NCBI GenBank assembly: GCA_050084515.1 | Contig: CM114271.1 | Coordinates: forward strand, 32,302,001-32,366,000 | Source of the DNA: Blasia pusilla | Lineage: Eukaryota; Marchantiophyta; Marchantiopsida; Blasiales | DNA: 64,000 bases | Reading direction: 5' to 3' | Shown here: positions 35,681 through 46,164 of the stretch, piece after piece | How positions within the stretch are numbered: position 1 is the first letter of the stretch | Layout of the letters: every line of letters starts with the position of its first letter | The notes under the pieces: generated by a model | What the model saw: the letters and a program-made list of their open reading frames with translations, nothing else | Databases searched by the model: none | Told to the model about the DNA's origin: nothing | Translations under genes and position numbers: made by a program

Positions 35681-35764
35681 ATACCTTGGTATGTAAACAT
35701 CTCGGTTGGTACGTCATAATGACTTACCACTTGATCTAGGAATGTATATGCTACTCTGGATCCT

Positions 35765-36020
35765 TGTTGTGTGCATACACATTGATGATCATACACACCG
35801 ATATTCCCAATACAAGGCTCGATCCACTTAGAAACGAAATATACTCACGCATGTATATTTAGACCACACAAAAAAATTCAGAGTAAACAACGGCTCACAC
35901 GGCCAACTCCACTCTTGAATCTACATCGGTATACCAAGCCACATCCACCCTCCGCTATGAGGGGATCTGGGAGTTCACACCCTAGTTCCTACACACACAA
36001 AGTAAGAGATGTGCTCCTAC
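35765..36020 (-). repeat. Gypsy LTR pieces, minus orientation
   Basis: 35765-35878 reads on the minus strand TTTTGTGTGGTC and on to GATCATCAATGTGTATGC, the LTR start seen at 2521. 35890-36010 matches the R/U5-side block at 11770-11890 (CTCCACTC, CTACATCGG, CCACCCT, GTTC/GTGCTCC). The middle of the LTR is missing. Confidence 0.55.
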
Positions 36021-36029
36021 GGTCGTTCT

Positions 36030-36190
36030 TTTTGAGTGGAGAATTGATATCTTCGGATATCACACCTATTGTGTGGCAGCATCTGGAGGAGGATACGAGA
36101 GTGTTAGATTTCTTTCGAGGGATCAACATGGCTGATAGCTACAATGTTGCACGATGACATTCAGATACTTCAATATCTCTATGTGGGGAT
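36030..36190 (+). pseudogene. Fragment of the retrotransposon C5 DNA methyltransferase (motif I region)
   Basis: On the plus strand this reads TPIVWQHLEEDTRVLDFFRGI, homologous to the segment leading into motif I of the minus-strand copy at 8215-8132 (TPVVWQ, EE, RVLDLFGGI). DNA similarity continues about 60 bp further, through the CATCAGTACCTTTATGTGG-like stretch. It is only some 50 codons long, with stops. It shows that the methyltransferase belonged to the family and not only to one copy. Confidence 0.7.
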
Positions 36191-36339
36191 TGATAAGATG
36201 AATCCGCGAACCAGTATGTGTCGGAAGATGTGGCGTGAATGATGGCACCAACATTGCTAGATGTGTATAGAGTAGTAGATCATGACAGATAGATGTGATG
36301 TCTACTATCTGGAGTTAGGGGGACTTAATTGCCAGCTAG

Positions 36340-36815
36340 AGGGGCGGTTGTGTGGTCTTGATATATATATATTTTTATCCTGAGTGAATCGGCCCATGTT
36401 CTGGGAAGATCGGTGTTGTGCGGTGTATAGAAGTGACTAGCGATATGGATCATGTAGCAATGTGTATGCTCACAAAAACTGCCACATCTTAGTTAGTCCA
36501 AAAGTAGAGTTCTACCGCTTCAACGCCACAGAAGGTCAACAGGTTGTTTGGGCGTAACTTTGTCTTAAGCGAGCTCTTAAGGTGTTGAATGAGGTCGATG
36601 AAAAGTCCATTGTATTGGGAATATTTATTCTTAAAATTTCCCTATTTTTGTCTTAGTCAGCTAGGTGATCTGTTGACCAAGTCAACGATCACCCCGTAAC
36701 CTCTACACGGAGGCTATTTTTGGACGAAGAGCTTTTGGCTCTTCCAAAGACTATAAGAGAGGGAGAGATGGATTTCCCAAACCATCTTTCTCATTTTGGG
36801 CCGTCATTTGAATTT
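36340..36815 (+). repeat. Gypsy LTR, plus orientation, with polypurine tract
   Basis: AGAGGGGCGG (36338-36347) precedes TGTGTGGTC, the LTR start. It continues through blocks shared with 56690-56960: GGTGTTGAATGAGGTCGA, GATCACC, CCCGTAACC, GGCTATTTTTGGACGAAGAGC and the TATA-like CTATAAGAGAGGG at 36751. The LTR breaks off near 36815. Confidence 0.6.
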
Positions 36816-36829
36816 TTTCAGCTCCAAGA

Positions 36830-37570
36830 AATAGACATGGCTCCATGCCTGCCTCACGAGCTCGTTTGCAATCCTTTGCTACTCAACGCTCGTATCCAAT
36901 AACGATGAAGAGGTCTCCACGCCATAGGAAGAGACACCCACCCTAGCATGCATATCTCTCCGTGAGACTATTTGCTACCAAGATGTCCTCCATATGGATG
37001 CTCCCTCCAACAACTCCCTCACCAACTACTCACTATATGTGAATATTGCCAACATGGTCCACCACCACTACACCTCGCAAACTGCACTAGTAAATGGGTC
37101 ACATGTCCATCACCTGATCACCATCCCAGTTGACAAAAAACCATCCCCTCTCAAAAATCAAGGATAAAACCAAGATGGTACAATACTGTACTCCTTACCA
37201 ACACATCATACAACTTTGTCAATGTCGTAGTCACCTGTGTGCACACCGTCGCGCTATCTGACTCTAGCTCTAGATAGAGTCTAACAACTAACTCCTCTCA
37301 AGTAACATATTACATGCACGTGGGTGATACGCCCCCAAAAGAAATCTGTATATGGAAGGGATAAGGCTCAATGTCGCCCTTAAAAAACCCCAACTCCCAA
37401 CATGGTGCCTTCATTGACATCAAGGGTTGCGCTCCCGAATCAAGTAGGACGCTCTGTGGATGATACACTATACCTGTTGGACAAACCAAGCAAAACACTC
37501 CAACTTGGTTACCCAACAACACCACAATTGGAGTCACCATGGCTCGCTCTATAGCTAGTCAAGTTGGCAT
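36830..37570 (-). pseudogene. Gypsy protease and linker fragment
   Basis: The minus strand reads GVFCLVCPTGIVYHPQSVLLDSGAQPLM (37510-37420), the same retropepsin active-site region as at 8960-8870 in the first copy. 36830-37140 matches the 8270-8580 linker. Several stops interrupt it. Confidence 0.65.
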
Positions 37571-37594
37571 ATCTGCCAACTTCCCTTTGTCGTG

Positions 37595-38029
37595 TCTTTT
37601 AGGATAGATTGATGAGATAATAGAGTGCCTTTGAAGATACTGGAAAACAACCTCGAGAGGTTGAGGATGACCTATTGAGGCAACAGGTAACCTGAGAGGG
37701 CAAGTTTTCCCTTCGTTTTGGCTGATTTGGAGCCACATAAAGAAACTACATATTTCGGGTAAGTTATCATTTTGAGAATAGTTGACTTTCTACTTTGGGA
37801 AGTCAACCTTGATCTCCTATAGCAGGTTAAGAGTCAAGGAGGTGACATGCAAGCATAGTTTATCATGGAGAGAGTTTGGGAGAGGAAAAGGGATATATCC
37901 AAAGAGAGGGAGCTTGAGAGCTCATTCTTTTTTTATTGAACTTCTTGGCATGAGGGGGTGGAGCTATGGTCCTCCTTGCCTTGTGTATGTAATCCAAGCC
38001 TCTCATTAGGAGAGTGGATTTGGTTTGAC

Positions 38030-38122
<93 letters not shown>

Positions 38123-38215
38123 AGATTTGTGGGCACCATAGAGAGACGTTGTTGTGAGAGGTTACTTGATTTACAAAGAGAAAATGAGAGAATGAGAGCT
38201 CCAATGTGGAAGCTT
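37595..38215 (+). repeat. Family-B LTR-like repeat with a long (GA)n microsatellite
   Basis: Plus-strand copy of the repeat at 12440-13085 and 33100-33770, starting at TCTTTTAGGATAG. It contains an uninterrupted (GA)44 tract at 38032-38119, at the point where other copies have only ATGAGAG or ATGAAAGAG. Confidence 0.6.
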
Positions 38216-38219
38216 GTTG

Positions 38220-39650
38220 GTGGCTAGTTGCTTTATGCAAGTTGGGGATGGTGTTCCCCATTAAGTGACTCATGGAAGTGCTCATAGGAGCAAGAGCCGC
38301 TCAAATTTTATGTTTCTTTGTTGATTTTTTATACGGGAGAGTGACGCACTGAAGCGGTGCCCAATTTTTTCATATGGGGGCGGGTTGCTCCATGCTATTG
38401 CTCTCAAAATTACCATGTAGCTCTTTGATTTGTGTCTTTGTAGGTTTGAAATTTTTCTTGGGAGAAATCACTTTGAAAGTGTTGTTGAAATTGTTGTAGG
38501 AGAAGAGGTTGTGGGCTACACAACAGTCCCTACTACTTTTTTATGGAAGGTCAAATGAAGAAAAATATTTCACAATGGCATAGATCAAGAAGCCGTACAC
38601 GCTATCAAAGATATGATGTATGAGTTCAAGATTTGAGCACAAAGTTATTATAATTTTTGTGAGGCTACCTAGCAATCGTCCCAATGTCTGAGTGAAATTT
38701 CAAATTTTTTTCAGTAAAAACCATTTTTGAGAGATAGAAAAAAATAAAAACCATTTTATTTTAAGGGATAGGATAGATGAGGAGCTAGAATGGTTTTGGG
38801 GGACGTTGACCCTCGATTCTAGGAGGGAGTTGTGGAGAAGCAACCTTGGAAGCAACTAAATAATTGTCATTATGGGATTGAGGTTACCCAATTCCAGATC
38901 AATGGCATCGACATCATGTGGAACAACCAGATATATGAGGGATCCTAGTTGGATGTGCGGGATTGCATAGATGGAGGCAATCGTTGTTATTATGTGTGGA
39001 GCAGCTGCAAAGTTGGATCCACAAAGAGGGGAAACCACGAAACAGACTATGCTTCCTCACTCACTTACTTTTTCTATGGCGATGAGGATCCCATTCATGG
39101 GTCCTAACCAGAGTTCCCAAAGTGTGGATGTTGTTGGTGCGTAGGCACGACAAGAAATAGGAGAAGCAAACGTAACGAATCCTATTGTTGATGCTCAGGT
39201 AGAGCCTCTATGAGGAGCGGTAAGAGGAGAGGAAGAGAGGAGAGAGGAAACTACCTTCAACCCAAAGAGATACTTTTTTTAAGAGAGTTTTCGGTGATTT
39301 GAAGAGAGGAAGATTTTTTGTGAATATTTTTGCACTTTAGTTCTCTGTGCTTAGTCAATTAGACATATTTATTTTTCCTCTTTCCTATTCTGGCAACTTG
39401 TTTGAATCCTACGGGTTACAAGTTGCAAAATACAAAAAAACTGAAAAATCATTGGAATCGATAATGTGGAAGAAATCACTTTTTCCATACAAGAGCCGGA
39501 ACAAATCTATGATTTTTAATAGAGTTCAAGCTCATAGTGAGCATCCTGGGAGTTGTACAATCTAAGACCTCATTTTGCATCCTCAAAGTGTTTTGTTTTA
39601 AATACTTCGCACTTCTTTGAGGGAAAAAAATTGGTTGGTGGATTCCTATT
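38220..39650. other. Unannotated stretch before the copia element
   Basis: I see no conserved protein, RNA gene or identifiable transposon. Open frames of 60-72 codons exist but have no recognisable signature. Confidence 0.5.
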
Positions 39651-39655
39651 CCTAC

Positions 39656-39962
39656 TATTGAAGATTGAGTTATAGTCAGACACCTGAACTGCTATATTTG
39701 GTACTCACATGAAGTAGGGAAGCTTAATCTTGGTTAGTTAGTTAGTTAAGCGCGATTATATTAACTAGGTTAGTTAATTACAACTAGTATAACTCGAGAC
39801 TATGGTTAAGATTAGGGTTAGGATTGCTTGTACATGCCCTATATAATTGAGAAGGGGACAAGCCTCCATTCATTCTCTCATTGCAAAATTTTGTTCTCCA
39901 TGATGGTGTGTGAGTGTGAGAGCCGTTTTCCACCAATAATGCTTCTTCTGCAATTTTCTATA
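39656..39962 (+). repeat. Copia 5' LTR
   Basis: It carries a TATA box TATATAAT at 39840-39847 preceded by AGATTAGGGTTAGGATTG, probably the U3 promoter and R start. Homologous LTRs lie at 44682-44994 and 24782-25087. Confidence 0.9.
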
Positions 39963-39974
39963 TGGTATCAGAGC
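39963..39974 (+). promoter_or_regulatory. Copia primer-binding site (tRNA-Met-initiator)
   Basis: TGGTATCAGAGC directly follows the 5' LTR. This is the standard minus-strand priming site of plant copia elements. Confidence 0.9.
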
Positions 39975-40478
39975 GATAGGAGAACATGACTTGAAGTTCT
40001 TGGTGTTTGAGGAGAGAAGAGAGGCAAAAGAAGGCACAATTTTAGTTTGGGAGAAGGAAATTTTGTTAAGAGCTCAGTGGGTGCAGGTTTCAAGTGGAGC
40101 TTTGATGATGATAAAACTTTAGAGGCGTTTTTTAGGGCTTTCTCGGTCGATATATCCATCTAGGTCCGCATTGGTTAGAATAATATAAAATTTTGTTTTA
40201 TGCATCTTATAGAGCTCATTGAGAGCTTTCCAACGCATCCAAAATCGTTTGATTCTGACTTTTTGAGCTCCTACAGTAGCAATTTCACTTTAGGAAAGTG
40301 AAATTAGTGAAGAAAAGTTGTGTTGTTTGCTCTCTATATGCCAATTTCGACTAATTCTTTCATGCAGTTGATCAATTTTGGAAAATTTCAGGTCGATTTT
40401 TATGTAGGAGTGGTCTATGCTTCAATTGGAGCAATGGAGTGCCCGAAATTATGTTTTTTATGAGGGAAATCGTTCGTA

Positions 40479-43400
40479 ATGGAGTATTCCTCAACAACAA
40501 TCACAGGCGAGAAGCTAGATAAGTAGAATTACAATGTTTGGAAGTTTCACATGAAACAATTTCTCGTGGGTCAAGAACTATGGGAGCTTATTATAGGTGA
40601 TGTGGCCAAGCCAGAAGGTGACTCAAGTGACTTGAATATTTTCGCTTGGAACAAACGCGCAAGGCAAGTAATCCACTACATTTCAATAACTATCAATTCG
40701 CCAATGATAGGTCATATTCAAGATGTTGATACTCCAAAGGAGATCTGGGATGCATTGGAAAAGCTGTTCCAAACATCTACAAAGGCCAGAAATATTTAAT
40801 TGAATCAAAAATTGAATAAAGCGAGGAAAGGATCGTAGAGCATCAATGATTATATTTGAGTATCATACATATTGTTGATCAATTGAATAGCATTTGAGTG
40901 ATAGTAGAAGATGAGGATCTAATTTTGTTCATTCTTCAAAGCCTTCCGAAGGCTTATAAGTCTTTGAGATCTCTATCTCTGTGAGAGTGAAGTATCCAAC
41001 CTTTCAAGAGTGAGTCCCATTGTTAATCAGTGAAGATATACGCCTAGTAGGCAACAGTAGCTCGTCTAGTCTATAAGAGAGTGCGCTATTTGCAAGTTAT
41101 GGATCAAACAGAGGCAGGGGTCGTGATAGAAGCTTCCGTGGTCGTGGTGGATATCAAACTTATGGAGGAAGAGACACTCAATATAATCTTACTCAATCAA
41201 CTACGAATTAATACGAAACATAATCACAAGGTAGTGATAGTGGAAACCGTTGGGATCAGGGTCAACAGGAGAGGATCCATGGATCTTGCAATTACTATGG
41301 GATAAAGGGTCACTATGCAAATTTTTGTTTCAAAAAGAATGCAGATATGAGAACATGAGCCTTACAACAACAAAACTATATTGAGCAACAACACCAAGGG
41401 GAGTACCAAGAACAACAAAATTCACAAACTAAGCATCTCTTGTTCATGGCTCATCATATGGGAGCAATGGTCAAGAAAAAATTTGACAGCAGTTTGGTAT
41501 ATTGACTCTGGTAAATTAAATCATATGACCTCACAAGCTAAATGGTTCAGTAGTATGGAGCCGATGAAAGATCCCACAATTGTGCATAGAGGAGATGGCA
41601 CTCAACATCATATCACGCATACCGGTAAAGTTCTAATAGCATCAAATGGTCTTTGTGCTCTTGGAAATGTTCTCTATGAACCTACGATTGCAAGAAACTT
41701 CATCTCTATAGGACAGATAGTAGAACAGGGTTATCAAGTGAAGTTTAACACAGATGGTTGTTTAATTGAAACAATGGATGATTATATTACGATAGCCAAA
41801 GGAACTAGATCTGGAAAAATATTCAAATTAGATGTTTTTATGCTAGAGATTAAAACACCAATGTATGATCAAACTGGCCAACAAGTCACAGATCAAAATG
41901 TGTGACATAAGAGAATTGGAGATATGAATCTTCAAAGATTAGAGAGTCTTTTATCATCTAATATAGTAATAGGACTTCCTAAATTAGCGAGCTCTGCTAC
42001 GATAGAGGTATGTCCTGCTTGCCAACTTGGAAAACAAGCTAGATTTCTTTTTCCAAAGCAAGGTAGAAGAGCATCCAAGATATTGGAGTTGATCCACAAT
42101 GATGTGTGGACATCATCACAACATAGCTTTAGTGGTTGCTAGTACTTTGTTTCATTTATTGATGACTTCTCTAGGTATATGTGGATATACTTTTTGAAAG
42201 CCAAGTCAGATGTATTCTTTGTGTTCCAAACATTCAGAGTTTTAGTAGAGAAGCAAACTAGATAACACATTCTACAATTATGTTGTGATAAAGGAGGAGA
42301 GTACCTTTCAACATAATTTGATGACTATTTACGTCAGAATGACATCCAACATCAAGTGACTTGCCGTTACACTCCACAACAAAATGGAGTGGATGAGAGG
42401 AAGAATCGACATATTGCTGAGGCGGCACGAGCTATGCTGAATGAGAAGAATATGCCTAAGATGTATTGGGCAGAGGCTGTAGCATGTGCACTCTTCTTAA
42501 TCAACCAAACTCCAACACTAGGAGTTCATGATAAGACTCCATTCGAAGTCTTGACAGGAAGTAAACTTGATTTTTCCTTCTTGAAAATATTTGGTTGTAT
42601 TTGTTATGCTCATGTTCCTTCTGAAAGACTTCAGAAATTAGACCTCAAATTTGAAAGATGTATATTCATTGGCTACGCTATGGAACAAAGGGATATAAGT
42701 GCTATATTTCATCCTCTAGGCAGCTTATTATTAGTCGGGATATTATCTTTGATGAGCTAAAGTCATTATATGCTCCATCTGAGCTATTCCATCTCTATAA
42801 TATGGAAGTTTTTTTCTTTATTTTACAAAGATTCTATGGATCAATGGAACTAGAAGAATTACCTGAAGGGGAGAATATGACTGTAAACCAACAGACATTG
42901 TCTTCAAATTTCTCAAGAACTAGTGCAGGATTAGGAGAGGTCTTAGATTCGTTAGTTAAATGTGTGAGTCCATAGATGGGACGAGTACGTATTCAGTTTG
43001 TTGATATTAGTCACAGCTTGAGTCATGTGTCAGAGGCATCTACCTCTGAACAACAACTTTGTAGATCAAGTAGAGTCACACATCTTGTTCATAGATTCAT
43101 AAATGAAGGTTTCCTTGTGACACATCATGCATATATGATGACTACGCTTCAAGGACATGAGTCGAGTTGTTTTGAAGAAGCTACAAGTAAAGTCGAATGG
43201 ATTGAAGCTATGGAGGAAGAGCTTGTTGCATTAAGATATCAACAGACCTGGGAGCTCATTGATATACCTTCCGGTAAGGAAGCTATTGGTTGCAAATAAG
43301 TTTACAAAATCAAGCGTAATCAAGATGGTACAATTAATAGATACAAAGCAATATTGGTGGCTAAGGGCTATGCACAACAATATGGCATTGACTCTGAGGA

Positions 43401-44694
43401 AAAATTTAGCCATGTTGCAAAGATGGCGACTATAAAAACAATGGTTACAGTTGCAATAAGTAAGAAGTGGAGATTGCATCACATGGACATCATGAATGCC
43501 TTTTTAAATGGAGATCTATATGAGAAGGTATATATGACTCAACAACTTGGATATGAGCATTTCGCATATGCAGGTTGAAGAAAGCTCTATATGGGCTCAA
43601 ACAAGCTCCTAGAGCTTGGTATGGCAAGATTACATACGTCTTACAACAGTTGGGTTTAAGGGTATGTAATTTTGACTCCTCGTTATATGTCTTGAAAGGA
43701 AAAGATCATACGATTATCATTGTGATGCATGTTGAAAACCTCTTGATTATTGGGAGTACTAAGGATATGGTACAACAAGTCAAGCTAAAATTACAAGCAG
43801 AATTTGATATGAAGGACTTGGGAGAACTCAAGTACTTCCTTGGTGTTGACTTTATCAAGGTTGGAGAGAGCATGTGGTTACTACAACAACAATATGCTCT
43901 TCATATGCTTTCAAAATATGGTATGACGGCTTGTAAGCCAATCTCTATACCGTTGGACTAGAGTGTAAAGCTAAGAGTGGATTAATGAGAGTTGCTTGTA
44001 GATTCTAATATGTACAGGCACATGGTTGGAAGTTTGATCTCGCACCAGGCCAAATTTGAGCTATGCAGTTGGCCTAGTGAGCCAATTTATGCAAGCGCCT
44101 TGAAATCCTCACCTTGATGCTATGAGGAAGATTATACGGTATGTGAAATTATTTGTTCAATTTGGGCTTCAATTTGAACATTCTCCGAGTTTACAATTAC
44201 AGGGATTCATAGATGCTGATTGGGCAAGAAGCATGTCCGATTGACACTCCACATCTAATTATTCATTTACTTTGGGAAGCGTAGTTATAAGTTGGGCTTC
44301 AAAGAAGCAACCTATACTTGCTTTATCTTCAATAGAGGCTCAGTGCAGAGGAGCAACCAATGCAGCATGTAAGGCGGTGTGGCTTCATCGATTACTTATT
44401 GAGATTGATATTAGTAATTTATGACCTAGTGTAATATATGCAGACAATATTAGTAGCATCAAGATTGCTAATAACCCTGTGTTTCATGCTCGTACAAAGC
44501 ATGTTGAGGTGCACTATCATTTTATCAGAGAGAAAGTGCTTGCAGGAGAAATTGATCGTGTGTGTACAAGTACAAATCAGCAAATTACTGACATCTTTAC
44601 AAAGGCATTGTCTAGAGATAAGTTTGAGATGTTTAGAAATAATTTAGGCGTTAGAGATATCGATATGAGCTTGAGGCAGAATATTGAAGATTGA
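40479..44694 (+). pseudogene. Copia gag-pol polyprotein, decayed
   Basis: ATG at 40479 opens gag (MEYSSTTITGEKLD, later FLVGQELWELIIGD and TPKEIWDALEKLF, the UBN2-type copia gag). The zinc knuckle near 41290 reads CNYYGIKGHYANFC, its second Cys replaced by Tyr. Protease has YIDSG (about 41505). Integrase keeps the HNDVW and CDKGGEY Asp residues and NGVDERKNR with the Glu (42380-42410). The RT box that should read YVDD is HVEN at 43728-43739, so catalysis is lost. RNase H follows (ILALSSIEAQ, YADNISS, KHVEVHYHFIREKV, DIFTKALSRDKFE) and the frame ends IED just inside the 3' LTR. More than ten stops or frameshifts occur. Confidence 0.9.
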
Positions 44695-44994
44695 GTTACA
44701 ATCAAGTTCATGAGATACCCGAACTACTACATTTGGTACTCACACGAAGTAGGGAAGCTTAATCTTGGTTAGTCAGTTAAGAGCGATTATCTTTAGTAGG
44801 ATTAGTTAATCGCAGTTAGTCTAACTCGAGACTATGATTAAGATTAGGGTTAGGGTTGCTTGTACATACCCTATATAATTGAGAAGGGGACCAGTCTCCG
44901 CTCATTCTCTCATTGCAAAAGTTCATTCTCCGTAGTGTTGTGTGAGTGTGAGAACCGTTTCCCACCAATTATGCTTCTTTAGCAGTTTTATACA
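44682..44994 (+). repeat. Copia 3' LTR
   Basis: It matches the 5' LTR and contains ATTAGGGTTAGGG (44843-44855), where the 5' LTR has ATTAGGGTTAGG. The stop of the RNase H frame lies inside its first bases. Confidence 0.9.
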
Positions 44995-44999
44995 CCTAC

Positions 45000-45800
45000 C
45001 TCCGACTATCTTAAAACTACAAGCAACACATAGTACATGTGCTTACAAGGGAAATACCTTTAACCAGTTGTCTCTCTTTGGACAAAGTCATCACAGGAAC
45101 ATATGAGAAAACAACAAATGTGTACCACATACATCCTTATCACACTTGAATTCACAGTGTTGTTCATGATCCAATACATCCTTCCTATTAAATTGCCATT
45201 ATGAACGTCTTTTGTGGCTATGATTTCGCTAGATAAGACTTTCGAAAACCGCATGATTCATTTGGGTTGAAGAAGTACTTCAATTGATCCCCGATTCTGG
45301 TAAAATGATCAAAGGTTTTCAGCCCCCAAAAACGTGGCAATGGTCGTCCTGTCCTTGTACAGTTCTTATTCAAGAAAGTGCCACATGCGCTCCTAATGCC
45401 ATCCGATCGTGCATGGTGGTAAGTTCCAACAACAGAGGGATTTTGAAATAAAACATTCACTGATTTTGCAGAAGGTAGGTCAACTCAAATTTGGGAGTAG
45501 TTCGGTGTCTCCGAAAACCTAGGCGGGGTAATTTCATCATCCAAATCAATCATTGGATTCTTTCCTCAATGTTGACGCTTGACTTTCCTGAGGTCAATAT
45601 ACTTATCAGGTCTCCAAGAGTCTCGTTCAGACTCCTCTACAACCATCTGTATGGGACGTCTCGAAACATGCCCATGAATATCCCCACCAATGTGGACGTC
45701 TTTCTCAAGAGGAGTTCCAGCTACGCACCGATTGAACACTTCCACATACAATTTCTCATCCTCAGATCTAACAACGGCTCCACGATGAACTTTTTTCAAA
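45000..45800. other. Stretch without recognisable features
   Basis: Between the copia element and the first palindrome array I find no conserved gene. Open frames of up to 116 codons (45491-45841) have no known signature, and the last one runs into the palindrome array. Confidence 0.45.
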
Positions 45801-45807
45801 AAAAGGT

Positions 45808-46156
45808 GCTACCCGTCAGATTCCGACGCATTGCAAGATGAACTTTTTTTGAAAAAAAGTAACTTGCAACCCGTCGGATTCTGACGGGTTGCAAGACAAT
45901 TTTTTAAAGAAAAAATGTCATCATGGAACTCGTCCGATTCTGACGGGTTGCATGATGATCTTTTTTCAGAAAAAGATTTGCAACCCGTCGCATTCCGACG
46001 AGTTGCTTGATGAACTTTTTTTAGAAAAAAGTTGCAACTCGTCGTATTCTGATGGGTTGCAAGATGAACTTTGTTTGCAAAAGAGACGCAACCTGTCGGT
46101 TCCGACGGGTTGCTTTACCTACCTAATTTGCAACCCGTACAATTTCGACGGGTTGC
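45808..46156. repeat. Palindrome array 1 (7 units)
   Basis: Seven copies of the 27-bp palindrome (left arm GCAACCCGTCGGA, one central base, right arm its reverse complement) start at 45808, 45866, ~45924, 45980, 46034, 46088 and 46130. Most spacers contain a second, AT-rich palindrome of the type CTTTTTTTGAAAAAAAG, so GC-rich and AT-rich hairpins alternate. The array begins about 50 bp beyond the end of the transposase-like reading frame. Confidence 0.9.
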
Positions 46157-46164
46157 AACCTTAC

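Larger units (their letters stand above)
39656..44994 (+). mobile_element. Full-length Ty1/copia retrotransposon with target-site duplication
   Basis: LTRs of 307 bp (39656-39962) and 313 bp (44682-44994) begin TATTGAAGATTG and end TA(T/C)A. They are flanked by a perfect 5-bp duplication CCTAC (39651-39655 and 44995-44999). A primer-binding site TGGTATCAGAGC (39963-39974), complementary to initiator tRNA-Met, touches the 5' LTR. Order inside is gag, protease, integrase, RT, RNase H, the copia order. The LTRs differ at many positions and the frame has many stops, so the insertion is old. Confidence 0.93.

Noticed and set aside
37863-38285. Serine-leucine repeat protein, and Glu-Arg repeat on the other strand
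   Set aside because: Simply the (GA)n microsatellite translated.
44843-44855. Interstitial telomere repeat in copia LTRs
   Set aside because: Only two TTAGGG units, and the usual plant telomere unit is TTTAGGG; the LTR copies vary here.
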